Shown here: positions 53,300 to 61,079 of the stretch, in pieces
How the letters are laid out: every line of letters starts with the position of its first letter
Position numbering within the stretch: the first letter of the stretch is position 1
Assembly: GCF_003330765.1 (NCBI RefSeq)
Contig: NZ_CP024903.1
Span: forward strand, 868,001-932,000
DNA length: 64,000 nucleotides
Reading direction: 5' to 3'
Source of the DNA: Burkholderia pyrrocinia
GTDB lineage: Bacteria > Pseudomonadota > Gammaproteobacteria > Burkholderiales > Burkholderiaceae
Program-made: the position numbers and the translations under genes
Notes under the pieces: generated by a model
Databases searched by the model: none
Seen by the model: only the letters and a program-made list of their open reading frames with translations
Told to the model about the DNA's origin: nothing

Positions 53300-54073
53300 G
53301 GTGCGTTTTCCTTGTTTTGATGATCCGTTGGCTGGCGCGCGATGCGCGACTGCGGATTGCGCCGATCGCGACGATCGGCGAGCGATGGGGGTATGGCCGC
53401 GAGCACGCATGCCGTATCGACGCGAAGGATTCGCCGCGAAACCCGTGTCGTCACGGCTGCGGATATTGCGAGGCCACACGGAATCGTCATGCTTCGTTGA
53501 ACTGGAGAATCCGGGCGGCTGTCGGGCCGATCGAATGGTACAGTTGCCGCGAACCCGTCACAAGAAGTGTGCGCGGGGGCTGGAGGGCGGCGGCGCTGAG
53601 CAGGACGCACGCACCGTTACGTCGATTGGCGGTGTGCTGCTGATGGAGTGCGATGTGACGAGACATGGCCGGATGCATTCGCATCGTCATCGCATGATTT
53701 CGTTATCCGAAGGATCTCGTCAGGGCGGAAGGCATCGGCGATGCTTTGACGTGTTCGTCTCGAACGCGGCAATGCGCGGGCGACCGAAACATGCGGTCTT
53801 CTGTTGCATGGCGCACGATAAGAGAGCGGCAGGAATCAGGTCGATGCAACACGCTGCGCCGGAGATCGGCGGGCATATTGATTGTCGAGGTTGCCCGATT
53901 GCACGCCCTGGCATCGGTTTCGGCGGCCGGCATCGTCCCGGGATGGGGCAGGCTCCGCGAGCGCGCCTGCCGGGCGCCATGATTCATTCCGTGGCCGAAC
54001 GGCGAGGGTTCGCACGCGCCGTCCGGCTCCGGCTCCGGCTCCGGCTCTTCCATCGGCCGGAGCCGCGGGCTGC
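53300..54073. other. Long noncoding stretch (774 bp)
   Basis: I find no credible gene: short open frames on both strands lack family character, ribosome-binding sites and normal composition. It contains an inverted repeat GCCGATCG/CGATCGGC at 53361-53379 about 60 bp upstream of the NTF2-like gene (possible operator) and the hexanucleotide repeat at 54023. The region could hold a small RNA or a decayed gene; nothing in it decides. Confidence 0.45.
54023..54047. repeat. Hexanucleotide tandem repeat (CCGGCT)x4
   Basis: Four exact CCGGCT units plus one base form a simple-sequence repeat about 26 bp downstream of the frameshifted YXWGXW gene. It is capable of slipped-strand length change. It lies outside any gene I accept. 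Confidence 0.85.
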
Positions 54074-54396
54074 CTATCGCCACGAACCGTCGACATAGAC
54101 CCATACCGGCCCCTGGCGACGCCAGTAGCCGGGCATCCACCGACGCCCGGGGCGCCGTGCGACCCAGCGGCCGGACACCCATATATAGCGGCCGCGCTGC
54201 CAGCGCCAGTAGCCGTCGGTCCATATATAGCCGTGCGGCCGTGGCGGTGGCGGCCGGCGGTCGTGCCGGGCACGCGGTTCGGGCCGGACGGCCGGTACCC
54301 GGGCGGCGCGGGCTGGGCCGTGGCGGCGCGGAGCCAGCCGGTGCCGACGAAGGCGGCGGTCAATCCGATGGCGCGCAACAACGAGCGTCGATTCAT
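54074..54396 (-). pseudogene. Frameshifted YXWGXW-repeat exported protein
   Basis: The ATG at 54396 opens a convincing signal peptide (MNRRSLLRAIGLTAAFVGTG, then WLRAATAQ). The YXWGXW-type body, with GYIWTDGYWRWQRGRYIWVSG then RWMPGYWRR and a stop at 54074-54076, lies in a different reading frame. The total span (323 bp) is not a multiple of three, so a 1-base loss or 2-base gain separates the two halves, somewhere around 54250-54310. In the opening frame translation continues as unrelated low-complexity sequence to 53836. Either a pseudogene or a sequencing error. Intact members are small envelope proteins of unknown role. Confidence 0.7.
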
Positions 54397-55005
54397 GTCG
54401 TTTCCTATTCTGTATTCGAGGCTGTCTTACATTAGCCGGCCAGTACGCCGGCCGGGTTACGCGAGCGGTTAAGGCTGTTACCGCGTGTCACGCCTGGCGG
54501 GCGGACCGCCGGCAGGCGGAAGTTGGCCTTTCCGTTTCTGCCGGCTGACGGGGACATTGCCTCCTGCACGGATGTCGCGCCCTGTTTACTGAGTGACGGA
54601 TGCGTTTTAGGCGCCCGGAGCCCAGTATTCGAGATCGGTTTGGGTAAAAATTGCCGATTTCGGGTGTTGAAACGAATCCGTTTGTTGTTTCTATGCAACC
54701 GTCAAGACGATGACACGAAGGAATGGTGCGATGAAAGCCTCCAAAAAGCCGTCGTCAAGAGGTCAAAAACAAGCGTTAAAACAAATACTTATAACGCGGC
54801 CCCACTTTCATTATTTCTAGTTCTGGAAAAGCTTATTTCTTTATTTGCAGATCGCGCCCCTAGGGTACACCCCTAAACTCACGGTTCCCAAACGGGCAAC
54901 TATCCGGGCGCGGCCAGCAGTACACAGGTGGCGCTCCCGGACGGTTGCAGACCGTTTATGAACAAGGTCGCGAGACCTGCCTCTTTTTAGAAGGGAGCTC
55001 CACGA
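54397..55005. other. Porin upstream region (609 bp), partly AT-rich
   Basis: No gene is accepted; an open frame at 54523-54876 lacks a ribosome-binding site and family character. Bases 54640-54850 are strikingly AT-rich for this genome, as expected for a long promoter/regulatory region of a major porin. A symmetric box at 54861-54875 and a -10-like AACTAT at 54898-54903 suggest a transcription start near 54910, giving a leader of about 95 nt. Confidence 0.5.
54861..54903 (+). promoter_or_regulatory. Candidate porin promoter with AGGGT/CCCCT box
   Basis: TAGGGTACACCCCTA (54861-54875) is an interrupted palindrome at the place of a -35, with AACTAT (54898-54903) as a possible -10. A similar box and spacing occur before the DUF4148 gene at 57072. 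This suggests activator-dependent transcription of both. Confidence 0.45.
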
Positions 55006-56088
55006 ATGAACAAGACTCTGATCGTTGCAGCAGCTGCAGCATCGTTCGCTACCGTCGCTCACGCGCAAAGCAGCGTCACGCTGTACGGCGTGCTGGACGC
55101 AGGCATCACCTACCAAAGCAACGTCGCCAGCAAGTCGCTGTGGTCGATGGGCTCGGGTATCGACCAAAGCCGTTTCGGTCTGCGTGGTTCGGAAGACCTC
55201 GGTGGCGGCCTGAAGGCAATCTTCACGTTGGAAAGCGGCTTCGGCATCGGTAACGGCAAGCTGGGCAACAACGGCGGCATGTTCAACCGTCAAGCTTTCG
55301 TCGGCCTGTCGAGCCAGTACGGCACGGTCACGCTGGGCAAGCAGTATGACGCAACGCAAGACTACCTGGCACCGCTGACGGCAACGGGCTCGTGGGGCGG
55401 CACGTACTTCGCGCACCCGGGCAACAACGACCGTCTGAGCACGAACGGCGACGTCGCACTGAACAACTCGATCAAGTACACGAGCGCTAACTACGCTGGC
55501 CTGCAGTTCGGTGGTACGTACTCGTTCTCGAACAACCAGAACTTCGGCAACAACCGCGCGTACAGCGCTGGTGCGGCTTACCAGTTCCAAGGCCTGAAGC
55601 TGGGTGCAGCGTACTCGCAAGCGAACCTCGGTGACGGTACGAACGCCAACGGCGCGACGTCGATTGCTTCGCAAGGTCGCGTCCGCACGTACGGTGCTGC
55701 TGCTGGCTACGCATTCGGCCCGGCACAAGTCGGCGCTGCATGGACGCAATCGCGTATCGACAACCGTGCTGCTGGTGTGCCGAAGCAACGCACCGACAAC
55801 TACGAAGTCAACGCAAAGTACAACCTGACGCCGGCTCTCGGCCTGGGCGCAGCTTACACGTACACGAACACGAAGATCGAAGGCGGCAGCTCGCACTGGA
55901 ACCAGTTCGGCGTGCAAGCTGACTACGCTCTGTCGAAGCGCACGGACGTGTACGCACAAGCTGTGTACCAGCGCGGCGCGAAGGGTAACGTGATCGGCAC
56001 GTCGATCTACAACGGCGACAACACGACGGCTCCGAGCTCGTCGATCAACCAAACCGCAGCAACGGTTGGTCTGCGTCACCGCTTCTAA
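55006..56088 (+). CDS. Major trimeric porin (OmpC-like)
   Basis: A 360-residue outer-membrane porin. The signal peptide is 1-20 (TLIVAAAAASFATVAHAQ) and the mature protein starts SSVTLYGVLDAGITYQ. It ends in Phe (GLRHRF). Landmarks: SRFGLRGSEDLGGGLKAIF, NRQAFVGLSSQYG, TLGKQYD. Codon use is visibly biased (GCA, GCT, CGT, AAC, CAA) compared with neighbouring genes, as for very highly expressed proteins. A strong GGGAG, a long AT-rich upstream region and two terminators support this. It is probably a general diffusion porin for small hydrophilic solutes and antibiotics. Confidence 0.95.
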   Translation: MNKTLIVAAAAASFATVAHAQSSVTLYGVLDAGITYQSNVASKSLWSMGSGIDQSRFGLRGSEDLGGGLKAIFTLESGFGIGNGKLGNNGGMFNRQAFVGLSSQYGTVTLGKQYDATQDYLAPLTATGSWGGTYFAHPGNNDRLSTNGDVALNNSIKYTSANYAGLQFGGTYSFSNNQNFGNNRAYSAGAAYQFQGLKLGAAYSQANLGDGTNANGATSIASQGRVRTYGAAAGYAFGPAQVGAAWTQSRIDNRAAGVPKQRTDNYEVNAKYNLTPALGLGAAYTYTNTKIEGGSSHWNQFGVQADYALSKRTDVYAQAVYQRGAKGNVIGTSIYNGDNTTAPSSSINQTAATVGLRHRF

Positions 56089-56122
56089 GCGTGACGGCGG
56101 GGTAACCCGCTTCGCAGCATCG

Positions 56123-56150
56123 AAAAAGGCGCCTTCGGGCGCCTTTTTTT
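56123..56150 (+). terminator. Rho-independent terminator of the porin
   Basis: GGCGCC-TTCG-GGCGCC preceded by five A and followed by seven T forms an 11-bp stem with a stable UUCG tetraloop and a U-tract, 35 bp after the porin stop. Confidence 0.95.
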
Positions 56151-56193
56151 CGTGTGCGGAATGCGATGACGACAATCCGGATTGTCCGGATGC

Positions 56194-56223
56194 AAAAAAG
56201 CGAGGCCTGTGCCTCGCTTTTTT
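56194..56223. terminator. Bidirectional terminator between porin and rnk
   Basis: GCGAGGC (56200-56206) and GCCTCGC (56211-56217) form the stem with a CTGT loop, flanked by six A and six T, so it works on both strands. It ends the minus-strand rnk transcript 40 bp after its stop and backs up the porin terminator. Confidence 0.93.
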
Positions 56224-56262
56224 CGTTCTGCGCCCGTTGCGGCGCGGTGCTGGCCGGCGGCG

Positions 56263-56661
56263 TCAGCGCGTGTATTTGCCGTGGGCTTCCGGCTGGAACA
56301 CGATCGCGGCGACCTTCATCAGCTGTTCGGTGCCGCTCGGCTGCATCACCTTGACCAGTTGGCCGCGCTGCGTGCCCAGCAGCGCCATGCCGACGGGCGA
56401 GAAGACGTTCAGGCGGCCGAGTTCGAGATTGGCGGCGTCCGGATAAACAATCGTCCAGGTGGCCTGTTCCTGGGTCGCTTCGTCGAGCAGTGTGATCTGC
56501 GAGTTCATCGTGACGACGTTCGCCTTGATGGTGTCGGGCTGGACGATGTCGGCGCGTTCGAGCAGCGTGTCGAGCATTGTCTGGAATCGCGGGTTGTGCT
56601 CGGCGTGCTTCTCGAGGCGAGCGACGTCGAGTTCGGTCAACTGGTAAAGACGTTGTTTCAT
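56263..56661 (-). CDS. rnk: Regulator of nucleoside diphosphate kinase (Rnk)
   Basis: A 132-residue cytoplasmic protein of the Rnk/GreA-like family. The N-terminal helical part (QLTELDVARLEKHAEHNP) is followed by the C-terminal GreA/GreB FKBP-like domain (TIVYPDAANLELGRLNVFSPVGMALLG). Rnk binds RNA polymerase secondary channel-type sites and affects nucleoside triphosphate pools. GGAG is 8 nt before the ATG at 56661. It stands alone and shares its terminator with the porin. Confidence 0.92.
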   Translation of the reverse strand: MKQRLYQLTELDVARLEKHAEHNPRFQTMLDTLLERADIVQPDTIKANVVTMNSQITLLDEATQEQATWTIVYPDAANLELGRLNVFSPVGMALLGTQRGQLVKVMQPSGTEQLMKVAAIVFQPEAHGKYTR

Positions 56662-57173
56662 GGCAGTTCTCCAAATGATCGGCAGGGGCAGGCGTGGCGT
56701 GCCTATGAGGATCGCCCGGAGCCTGTCTGACCTGGCTCCGGGAGGAGACCGAGCCGTCAGATCAGGCGCCGGGCAGGGGCGAGCGGCGCCTGGGCCGTGC
56801 GTCGAGCGAGGGGATGCGCCGGATGACCGGCGCGCGCACGCACGCCGGACGGGCCGGACGGCGAAACCGAAAGGGGCGTGAGCGCGGACATGGTGGATGG
56901 AATATCGGCTGGCGAATAAAACCTTACGATTCTACAACACAAGCTTCGGGATATGTGATTCGGCTGTTGGCGTTTCGTCAGCGATTGTTGTGCAAATGAA
57001 GCAAGTTGTGACGACCCTGTTCGGAAACAGTGGGCGATATTTGCTAAAAATGCAACGCTGTATGTTCGAACTAAGGGTTTCCCCTTGGGGTGGCGAGAAC
57101 TACACTGGACTCAATCGCTTCAGACAGTCCTGCCGAGGCGACGTCAAAAGAGAACATATTCCGGAGGTAAATC
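56662..57173. other. Upstream region of DUF4148 gene (512 bp)
   Basis: No gene is accepted. It contains the rnk promoter near its left end and an AT-rich tract at 56900-57060. The symmetric box at 57072 with a TACACT -10 at 57101 gives the probable DUF4148 promoter, with a leader of about 60 nt ending in TCCGGAGG. Confidence 0.5.
57072..57106 (+). promoter_or_regulatory. Candidate DUF4148 promoter with AGGGT/CCCCT box
   Basis: TAAGGGTTTCCCCTT (57072-57086) lies at the -35 position of a -10 TACACT (57101-57106). It resembles the box before the porin at 54861 in sequence and distance. Confidence 0.45.
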
Positions 57174-57503
57174 ATGAAGTCGATCATCTACGCAGCCATC
57201 GCCGCATCCGTCCTTGCCGCCCCGATCGCATCGTTTGCGCAGTCCGAGCAAGGGCTGACCCGCGACCAGGTCAAGGCCGAACTCGTGCAACTCGAACAGA
57301 ACGGCTACAAGCCGCTGGCGAGCGATTCGCAGTATCCGAACAACATCCAGGCCGCCGAACAGCGGATCCAGCCGAACCAGCCGATGCTCGCGCAGGCCGA
57401 TACGAGCGGCTACGGTGCCGTGGCGACGGGTGCCGGACAAGCGGGCCGTCGCATGACGCGGGAAGCACCGAATCCCGTGAACTCGGTCTACTTCGGCAAC
57501 TGA
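57174..57503 (+). CDS. DUF4148-family exported protein
   Basis: A 109-residue protein. The signal peptide is 1-22 (AAIAASVLAAPIASFAQS). LTRDQVKAELVQLEQNGYKP is the defining DUF4148 block, followed by a short Gln/Pro-rich region and an unstructured C-terminus (EAPNPVNSVYFGN). The family is abundant and often highly expressed in Burkholderia, with no proven function. A strong GGAGG ribosome-binding site and a good terminator mark it as a monocistronic gene. Confidence 0.93.
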   Translation: MKSIIYAAIAASVLAAPIASFAQSEQGLTRDQVKAELVQLEQNGYKPLASDSQYPNNIQAAEQRIQPNQPMLAQADTSGYGAVATGAGQAGRRMTREAPNPVNSVYFGN

Positions 57504-57615
57504 ACGTCCCCGGTCTGCCCGAGCGCACCACTTAATCGACGAGACGCGCGCCATTAGCGCGCGTCGTTCGCCCGCAGGAGCAGAACCTCCGTCGCCGCAT
57601 TCCGGCGGCTTTCCG

Positions 57616-57646
57616 CCCAGACGCTGACGCGTTTGGGCCTTTTTTG
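57616..57646 (+). terminator. Rho-independent terminator after DUF4148 gene
   Basis: GCCCAGACGC (57616-57625) and GCGTTTGGGC (57630-57639) form a 10-bp stem with one G-U pair and a TGAC loop, followed by six T. It lies 113 bp after the DUF4148 stop. A GC-rich 9-bp hairpin at 57543-57565 precedes it. Confidence 0.85.
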
Positions 57647-57656
57647 CTGGAGCGGG

Positions 57657-58118
57657 TCAGACGGACGTGACCGCGGGCGTGCCGTGGATATAGTGTTCGA
57701 GCTGGCTGATCGTGAACTGCTGATCGGCAATCACGCTTTTCACAAGGTCGCCGATCGAGATGAGGCCGATCAGCTTGCCGCCGTCGAGGACGGGCAGGTG
57801 ACGCATCCGGTGCTCGGTCATCAGTGCCATGCACTCGTCGGTGGATTGCGACGGTTCGACGTAGCGTACCTTCGCCGTCATGATTTCCTCGACGCGGGTG
57901 GCTTTCGATGAACGGTCCTGCAGGACGACCTTGCGCGCATAGTCGCGCTCGGTGACGATGCCCGCGATGTCGTCGCCGTCCACGACCAGCAACGCGCCGA
58001 TTCCCTTTTCCGCCATCAGCTTGATGGCGTCGTAGACGAGGTCGCTTTTCGTGACGGTGTAGATGGTGCGGCCTGAATCCGGCTTGGCCTTGAGAATCTG
58101 CGCGACAGTCGTGCTCAT
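57657..58118 (-). CDS. CBS-domain pair protein
   Basis: A 153-residue protein consisting of two CBS domains: residues 10-65 (YTVTKSDLVYDAIKLMAEKGIGALLVVDGDDIAGIVTERDYARKV) and 78-140 (VEPSQSTDECMALMTEHRMRHLPVLDGGKLIGLISIGDLVKSV). Such stand-alone pairs bind adenine nucleotides (AMP, ATP, NADH) and act as energy or redox sensors. GGAG precedes the ATG. The partner protein is not indicated by its neighbours. Confidence 0.93.
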   Translation of the reverse strand: MSTTVAQILKAKPDSGRTIYTVTKSDLVYDAIKLMAEKGIGALLVVDGDDIAGIVTERDYARKVVLQDRSSKATRVEEIMTAKVRYVEPSQSTDECMALMTEHRMRHLPVLDGGKLIGLISIGDLVKSVIADQQFTISQLEHYIHGTPAVTSV

Positions 58119-58295
58119 TCGCTTTCTCCGTGTGCAGGTCGATGCAGGGAAGGCAGGGTGTGATGCGCGTCACCCGACGAGCCCAGTATAGCCGGGCAGG
58201 CGGTGGCAGTCGCGTGACGTTTCCAGATTAGCGGTAAACTCCCGTCACGCACTATCCACACAATTCCTACATTCCTGAACGTTTCGATTGAATTC

Positions 58296-58946
58296 ATGAT
58301 GTCTTCGCGTCCCCAATCGCCCACGCCGGGCAATGGCCAGGCCGACGAGTGCGTGACGCTCGTCGCTACCGCGTCGCTGCCTACGCGCTACGGTACGTTC
58401 ACGTCATACGCGTTCCGCGTATCGGGCAGCGATGCCGAACATCTCGCGCTTGTGATGGGCGACGTGACCGGCGAGCAGTCCGTGCTGACGCGGCTGCATT
58501 CCGAATGCCTGACCGGCGATGTGTTCGGCTCGTACCGCTGCGATTGCGGCGAGCAGCTCGATCTCGCGTTGCGCTACATCGCGGCCGAAGACCGCGGCGT
58601 GCTGCTGTATCTGCGCGGCCATGAGGGGCGCGGGATCGGCCTGAGCAACAAGATTCGCGCATACGCGCTGCAGGAGCAGGGGCGCGACACCGTCGAGGCG
58701 AACCTCGACCTTGGCCTGCCTGACGACGCTCGCGAATACGACTCGGCCGCCGCGATCCTCAGGATCCTCGGCGTGACTTCGGTGCGACTGATGAGCAACA
58801 ACCCCAAGAAGTTCGACACGCTCGCGAAGCACGGCATTCCCGTCTGTGAACGCGTGGCGCTTGCGGTGCCCGTGCGCGAGGAAAACGAGCGTTATATCCG
58901 CACGAAGCAAACGAAGTTCGGGCATTACTTCGAGGAAAACGAGTAA
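58296..58946 (+). CDS. ribA: GTP cyclohydrolase II
   Basis: A 216-residue RibA, which opens GTP to the pyrimidine that begins riboflavin synthesis. The zinc ligands are C71, C82 and C84 ([16 protein letters not shown]). GTP-binding and catalytic residues lie in [24 protein letters not shown] (Arg-rich), and [11 protein letters not shown] is conserved. The stand-alone length is normal (not fused to RibB). A second Met follows the first, and no clear ribosome-binding site is seen, so the start could shift by one codon. No FMN riboswitch is visible upstream. Confidence 0.95.
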   Translation: MMSSRPQSPTPGNGQADECVTLVATASLPTRYGTFTSYAFRVSGSDAEHLALVMGDVTGEQSVLTRLHSECLTGDVFGSYRCDCGEQLDLALRYIAAEDRGVLLYLRGHEGRGIGLSNKIRAYALQEQGRDTVEANLDLGLPDDAREYDSAAAILRILGVTSVRLMSNNPKKFDTLAKHGIPVCERVALAVPVREENERYIRTKQTKFGHYFEENE

Positions 58947-59037
58947 TAGATTGATTTAGAAGGAATTTATCGATCTACGCCGACCGCCGGGTTGAGCGTT
59001 TTTTGCTCGATTGCCTGTATCCGGACCGGTCGCGCCG

Positions 59038-59107
59038 GCGCAGGTTTTTCCCGTTGTGGGGGAACCTGCGCGATGTAACCCGCCGTGTAACCCCGCCGTG
59101 TAACCCG
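59038..59107. repeat. Hairpin plus short tandem repeats after ribA
   Basis: GCGCAGGTT (59038-59046) pairs with AACCTGCGC (59063-59071), forming a strong hairpin with CCC/GGG inside. Immediately after come three tandem units TGTAACCCGCCG, TGTAACCCCGCCG, TGTAACCCG (59074-59107). Lying between the convergent ribA and acyl-CoA ligase stops, the hairpin may terminate both. The tandem units are unexplained. Confidence 0.6.
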
Positions 59108-59161
59108 TTACGCAGCTCACGTATGCCGGGAAGCTGACCGGCGGCGTGCGGCGGATCCGGG

Positions 59162-60832
59162 TCATCCGGCCAACTTGCGTAGCGCTTTCTTGTCGATCTT
59201 GCCGACACTCGTCTTCGGAATGTCGGCCACGAACGCAATCCGGTCTGCTTCAGGCACTGCGTACCGGCTGATGCGCTTCGACTCGACGTGCCGCTGCAGA
59301 TGCTCGCGCACATCGTCGGCGCCGAGCGAGCTTCCTTGAACTCGAACCACAAGAGCCATCGGTCGTTCTCCCCACTTGTCGTCCTTGACGCCGATCACCG
59401 CGCATTCCTGCACGTCCGGCAATTCCCCGATCAAGCCTTCGATCTCGATCGACGACACCCATTCGCCGCCCGTTTTGATTACGTCCTTGATGCGGTCGAC
59501 GATCTGCACATAGCCGTCCGGCGTCATCACCGCGACGTCCTGGGTATGCAGATAGCCGCCGCGCCATAGAGCTTCGGAGGCTTCGGGCTGGTTGTGGTAT
59601 CCCTGCGTGAGGAACGGCGCGCGCAGCACGATTTCGCCGGGCGTTGAGCTGTCGCGCGGCACGTCGCGCATGTCGGGATCGACCACCCGCAGGTCCACCA
59701 TCGGCAGCGGGCGTCCGGTCATGCAACGCTTGTGCACGTTCTCGTCCTGGTCGACCGGCGCGGCGCCCGGGGGAAACTGCGAGAGCGCCACCGTCGGGCC
59801 CGTCTCGGACATCCCGTAGCCCGCGAACACGTCGATGCCTTGTTCGACCGCAGCGCGGCATAGTCCGGGGGGCAGGGCTGCACCGCCCGTGATGATCTTC
59901 CAGCCGACCAGGTCGTGGCCGTCGCGGCGCGCGGCATCGAGCAGCATCTGCAGGATGGTGGGCACGCAATGCGAGAACGTCACTTTTTCGGTCTTCTTCA
60001 GCGCCAGCAATATCTCGGGGACATAGCGGCCGGGCAGCACGACGCGCAGCCCGAGCAAGACCGCAACGTACGGCAGGCCCCACGCGAGCACGTGGAACAT
60101 CGGTGTGATGGGCATGTACACGTCGTCGCGATGCAGTCGTTGGCCATCGCGCGGCGAACACAGGCTCGTCGAAATCGTCAACGCGTGCAGCACGATCTGC
60201 CGGTGGCTGTAGCACACGCCTTTAGGGTCGCCCGTGGTGCCGGTCGTGTAGAAAAGCGCGGCGCGCGTATTCTCGTCGAACTCGGGAAAGACGAAATCCG
60301 GCGAGGCTTGCCCGACCAGCGCCTCATACTCGCCCGCGACGGGCAGCGGCGTGGGTGTCATCGGATGGTCGTCGGCAAGCACCAAGACCTGACGCACGAA
60401 CTTCAGCTCCGCCCGAATCTGCTCGAGCACCGGCAGGAAATCCGTGTGCGCGAGCACCAGTTCGGCGCGCGAATCGTTCAGCGCATAGGCGATCTGTTGA
60501 GGCGAGGTGCGGACGTTGACCGTGAACAGTGTCGCCCCCATCATCGGGATCGCGAAGTAACTCTCGAGGTAGCGGTGGCTATCCCAGTCCATGGCGGCGA
60601 CGGTGGCGCCGTGCCGCACGCCGAGTGTTTCCAGCGCACTGGCGAGTTGCCCGATGCGCCGGCGCAGGTCGGCGTACGTATAGCGCAGCTTGCCGCGATA
60701 AGTGATCTCCTGATGCGCGCTCAGGCTCTGCGAGTTCAGCAGCAGTTGCTTGACGAGCAATGGATAGGCGTAGGCCGACGGGGTCGGCGCAATCAGGTTG
60801 TCGGGGATGGCGGATGCTTGGGTCGCTGACAC
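59162..60832 (-). CDS. Fatty-acyl-CoA ligase (AMP-forming)
   Basis: A 556-residue adenylate-forming enzyme of the medium/long-chain acyl-CoA synthetase type. The ATP-binding P-loop is YTTGTTGDPKG near 207-217, A5 motif GYGMSETGP near 338-346, A7 GYLHTQD, A8 RIKDVIKTGGEWVSSIEIE, and the C-terminal lysine in PKTSVGKIDKKAL. It activates a carboxylic acid to its CoA thioester via an acyl-adenylate. The start is GTG at 60832 (GAGG 8 nt upstream). It lies downstream of the BKACE-family gene on the same strand, with a 247-bp gap. The substrate acid is unknown. Confidence 0.92.
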   Translation of the reverse strand: MSATQASAIPDNLIAPTPSAYAYPLLVKQLLLNSQSLSAHQEITYRGKLRYTYADLRRRIGQLASALETLGVRHGATVAAMDWDSHRYLESYFAIPMMGATLFTVNVRTSPQQIAYALNDSRAELVLAHTDFLPVLEQIRAELKFVRQVLVLADDHPMTPTPLPVAGEYEALVGQASPDFVFPEFDENTRAALFYTTGTTGDPKGVCYSHRQIVLHALTISTSLCSPRDGQRLHRDDVYMPITPMFHVLAWGLPYVAVLLGLRVVLPGRYVPEILLALKKTEKVTFSHCVPTILQMLLDAARRDGHDLVGWKIITGGAALPPGLCRAAVEQGIDVFAGYGMSETGPTVALSQFPPGAAPVDQDENVHKRCMTGRPLPMVDLRVVDPDMRDVPRDSSTPGEIVLRAPFLTQGYHNQPEASEALWRGGYLHTQDVAVMTPDGYVQIVDRIKDVIKTGGEWVSSIEIEGLIGELPDVQECAVIGVKDDKWGERPMALVVRVQGSSLGADDVREHLQRHVESKRISRYAVPEADRIAFVADIPKTSVGKIDKKALRKLAG

Positions 60833-61079
60833 GGAGACTACCTCGTATGGCTGTCGGCGCAGCGGCGCGCCGCGTCATCGTGCCAAGCATGCGGTGCAAG
60901 GCCGATCGATTTCCCGTTTTCCGGGAGGGGAACGGTTACTGGGCATTCCGGCAGGCAGGCGGGCGCGCTCATGCTTGAACCCGTCTTGCGCGTTCAAGGT
61001 ATCGCGCTATTTTAATTAGGAAAACTGATAGGGATGCCATCGACCGGTACGAGCGCACGACATCCCTCATTGCTTCCGG

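Noticed and set aside
53184..54098. Plus-strand frame of 304 codons through the noncoding stretch
   Set aside because: Overlaps the NTF2-like gene in antisense, contains the hexanucleotide repeat, and has no recognisable domain.
54523..54876. 117-codon frame upstream of the major porin
   Set aside because: No ribosome-binding site, crosses the AT-rich promoter and the symmetric box, composition unlike neighbouring genes.
57543..57565. GC-rich 9-bp hairpin after DUF4148 as the main terminator
   Set aside because: No T-run follows it; the hairpin at 57616 with six T is the better terminator.
58119..58295. FMN riboswitch upstream of ribA
   Set aside because: The region is short and lacks the conserved RFN-element segments; nothing supports it.
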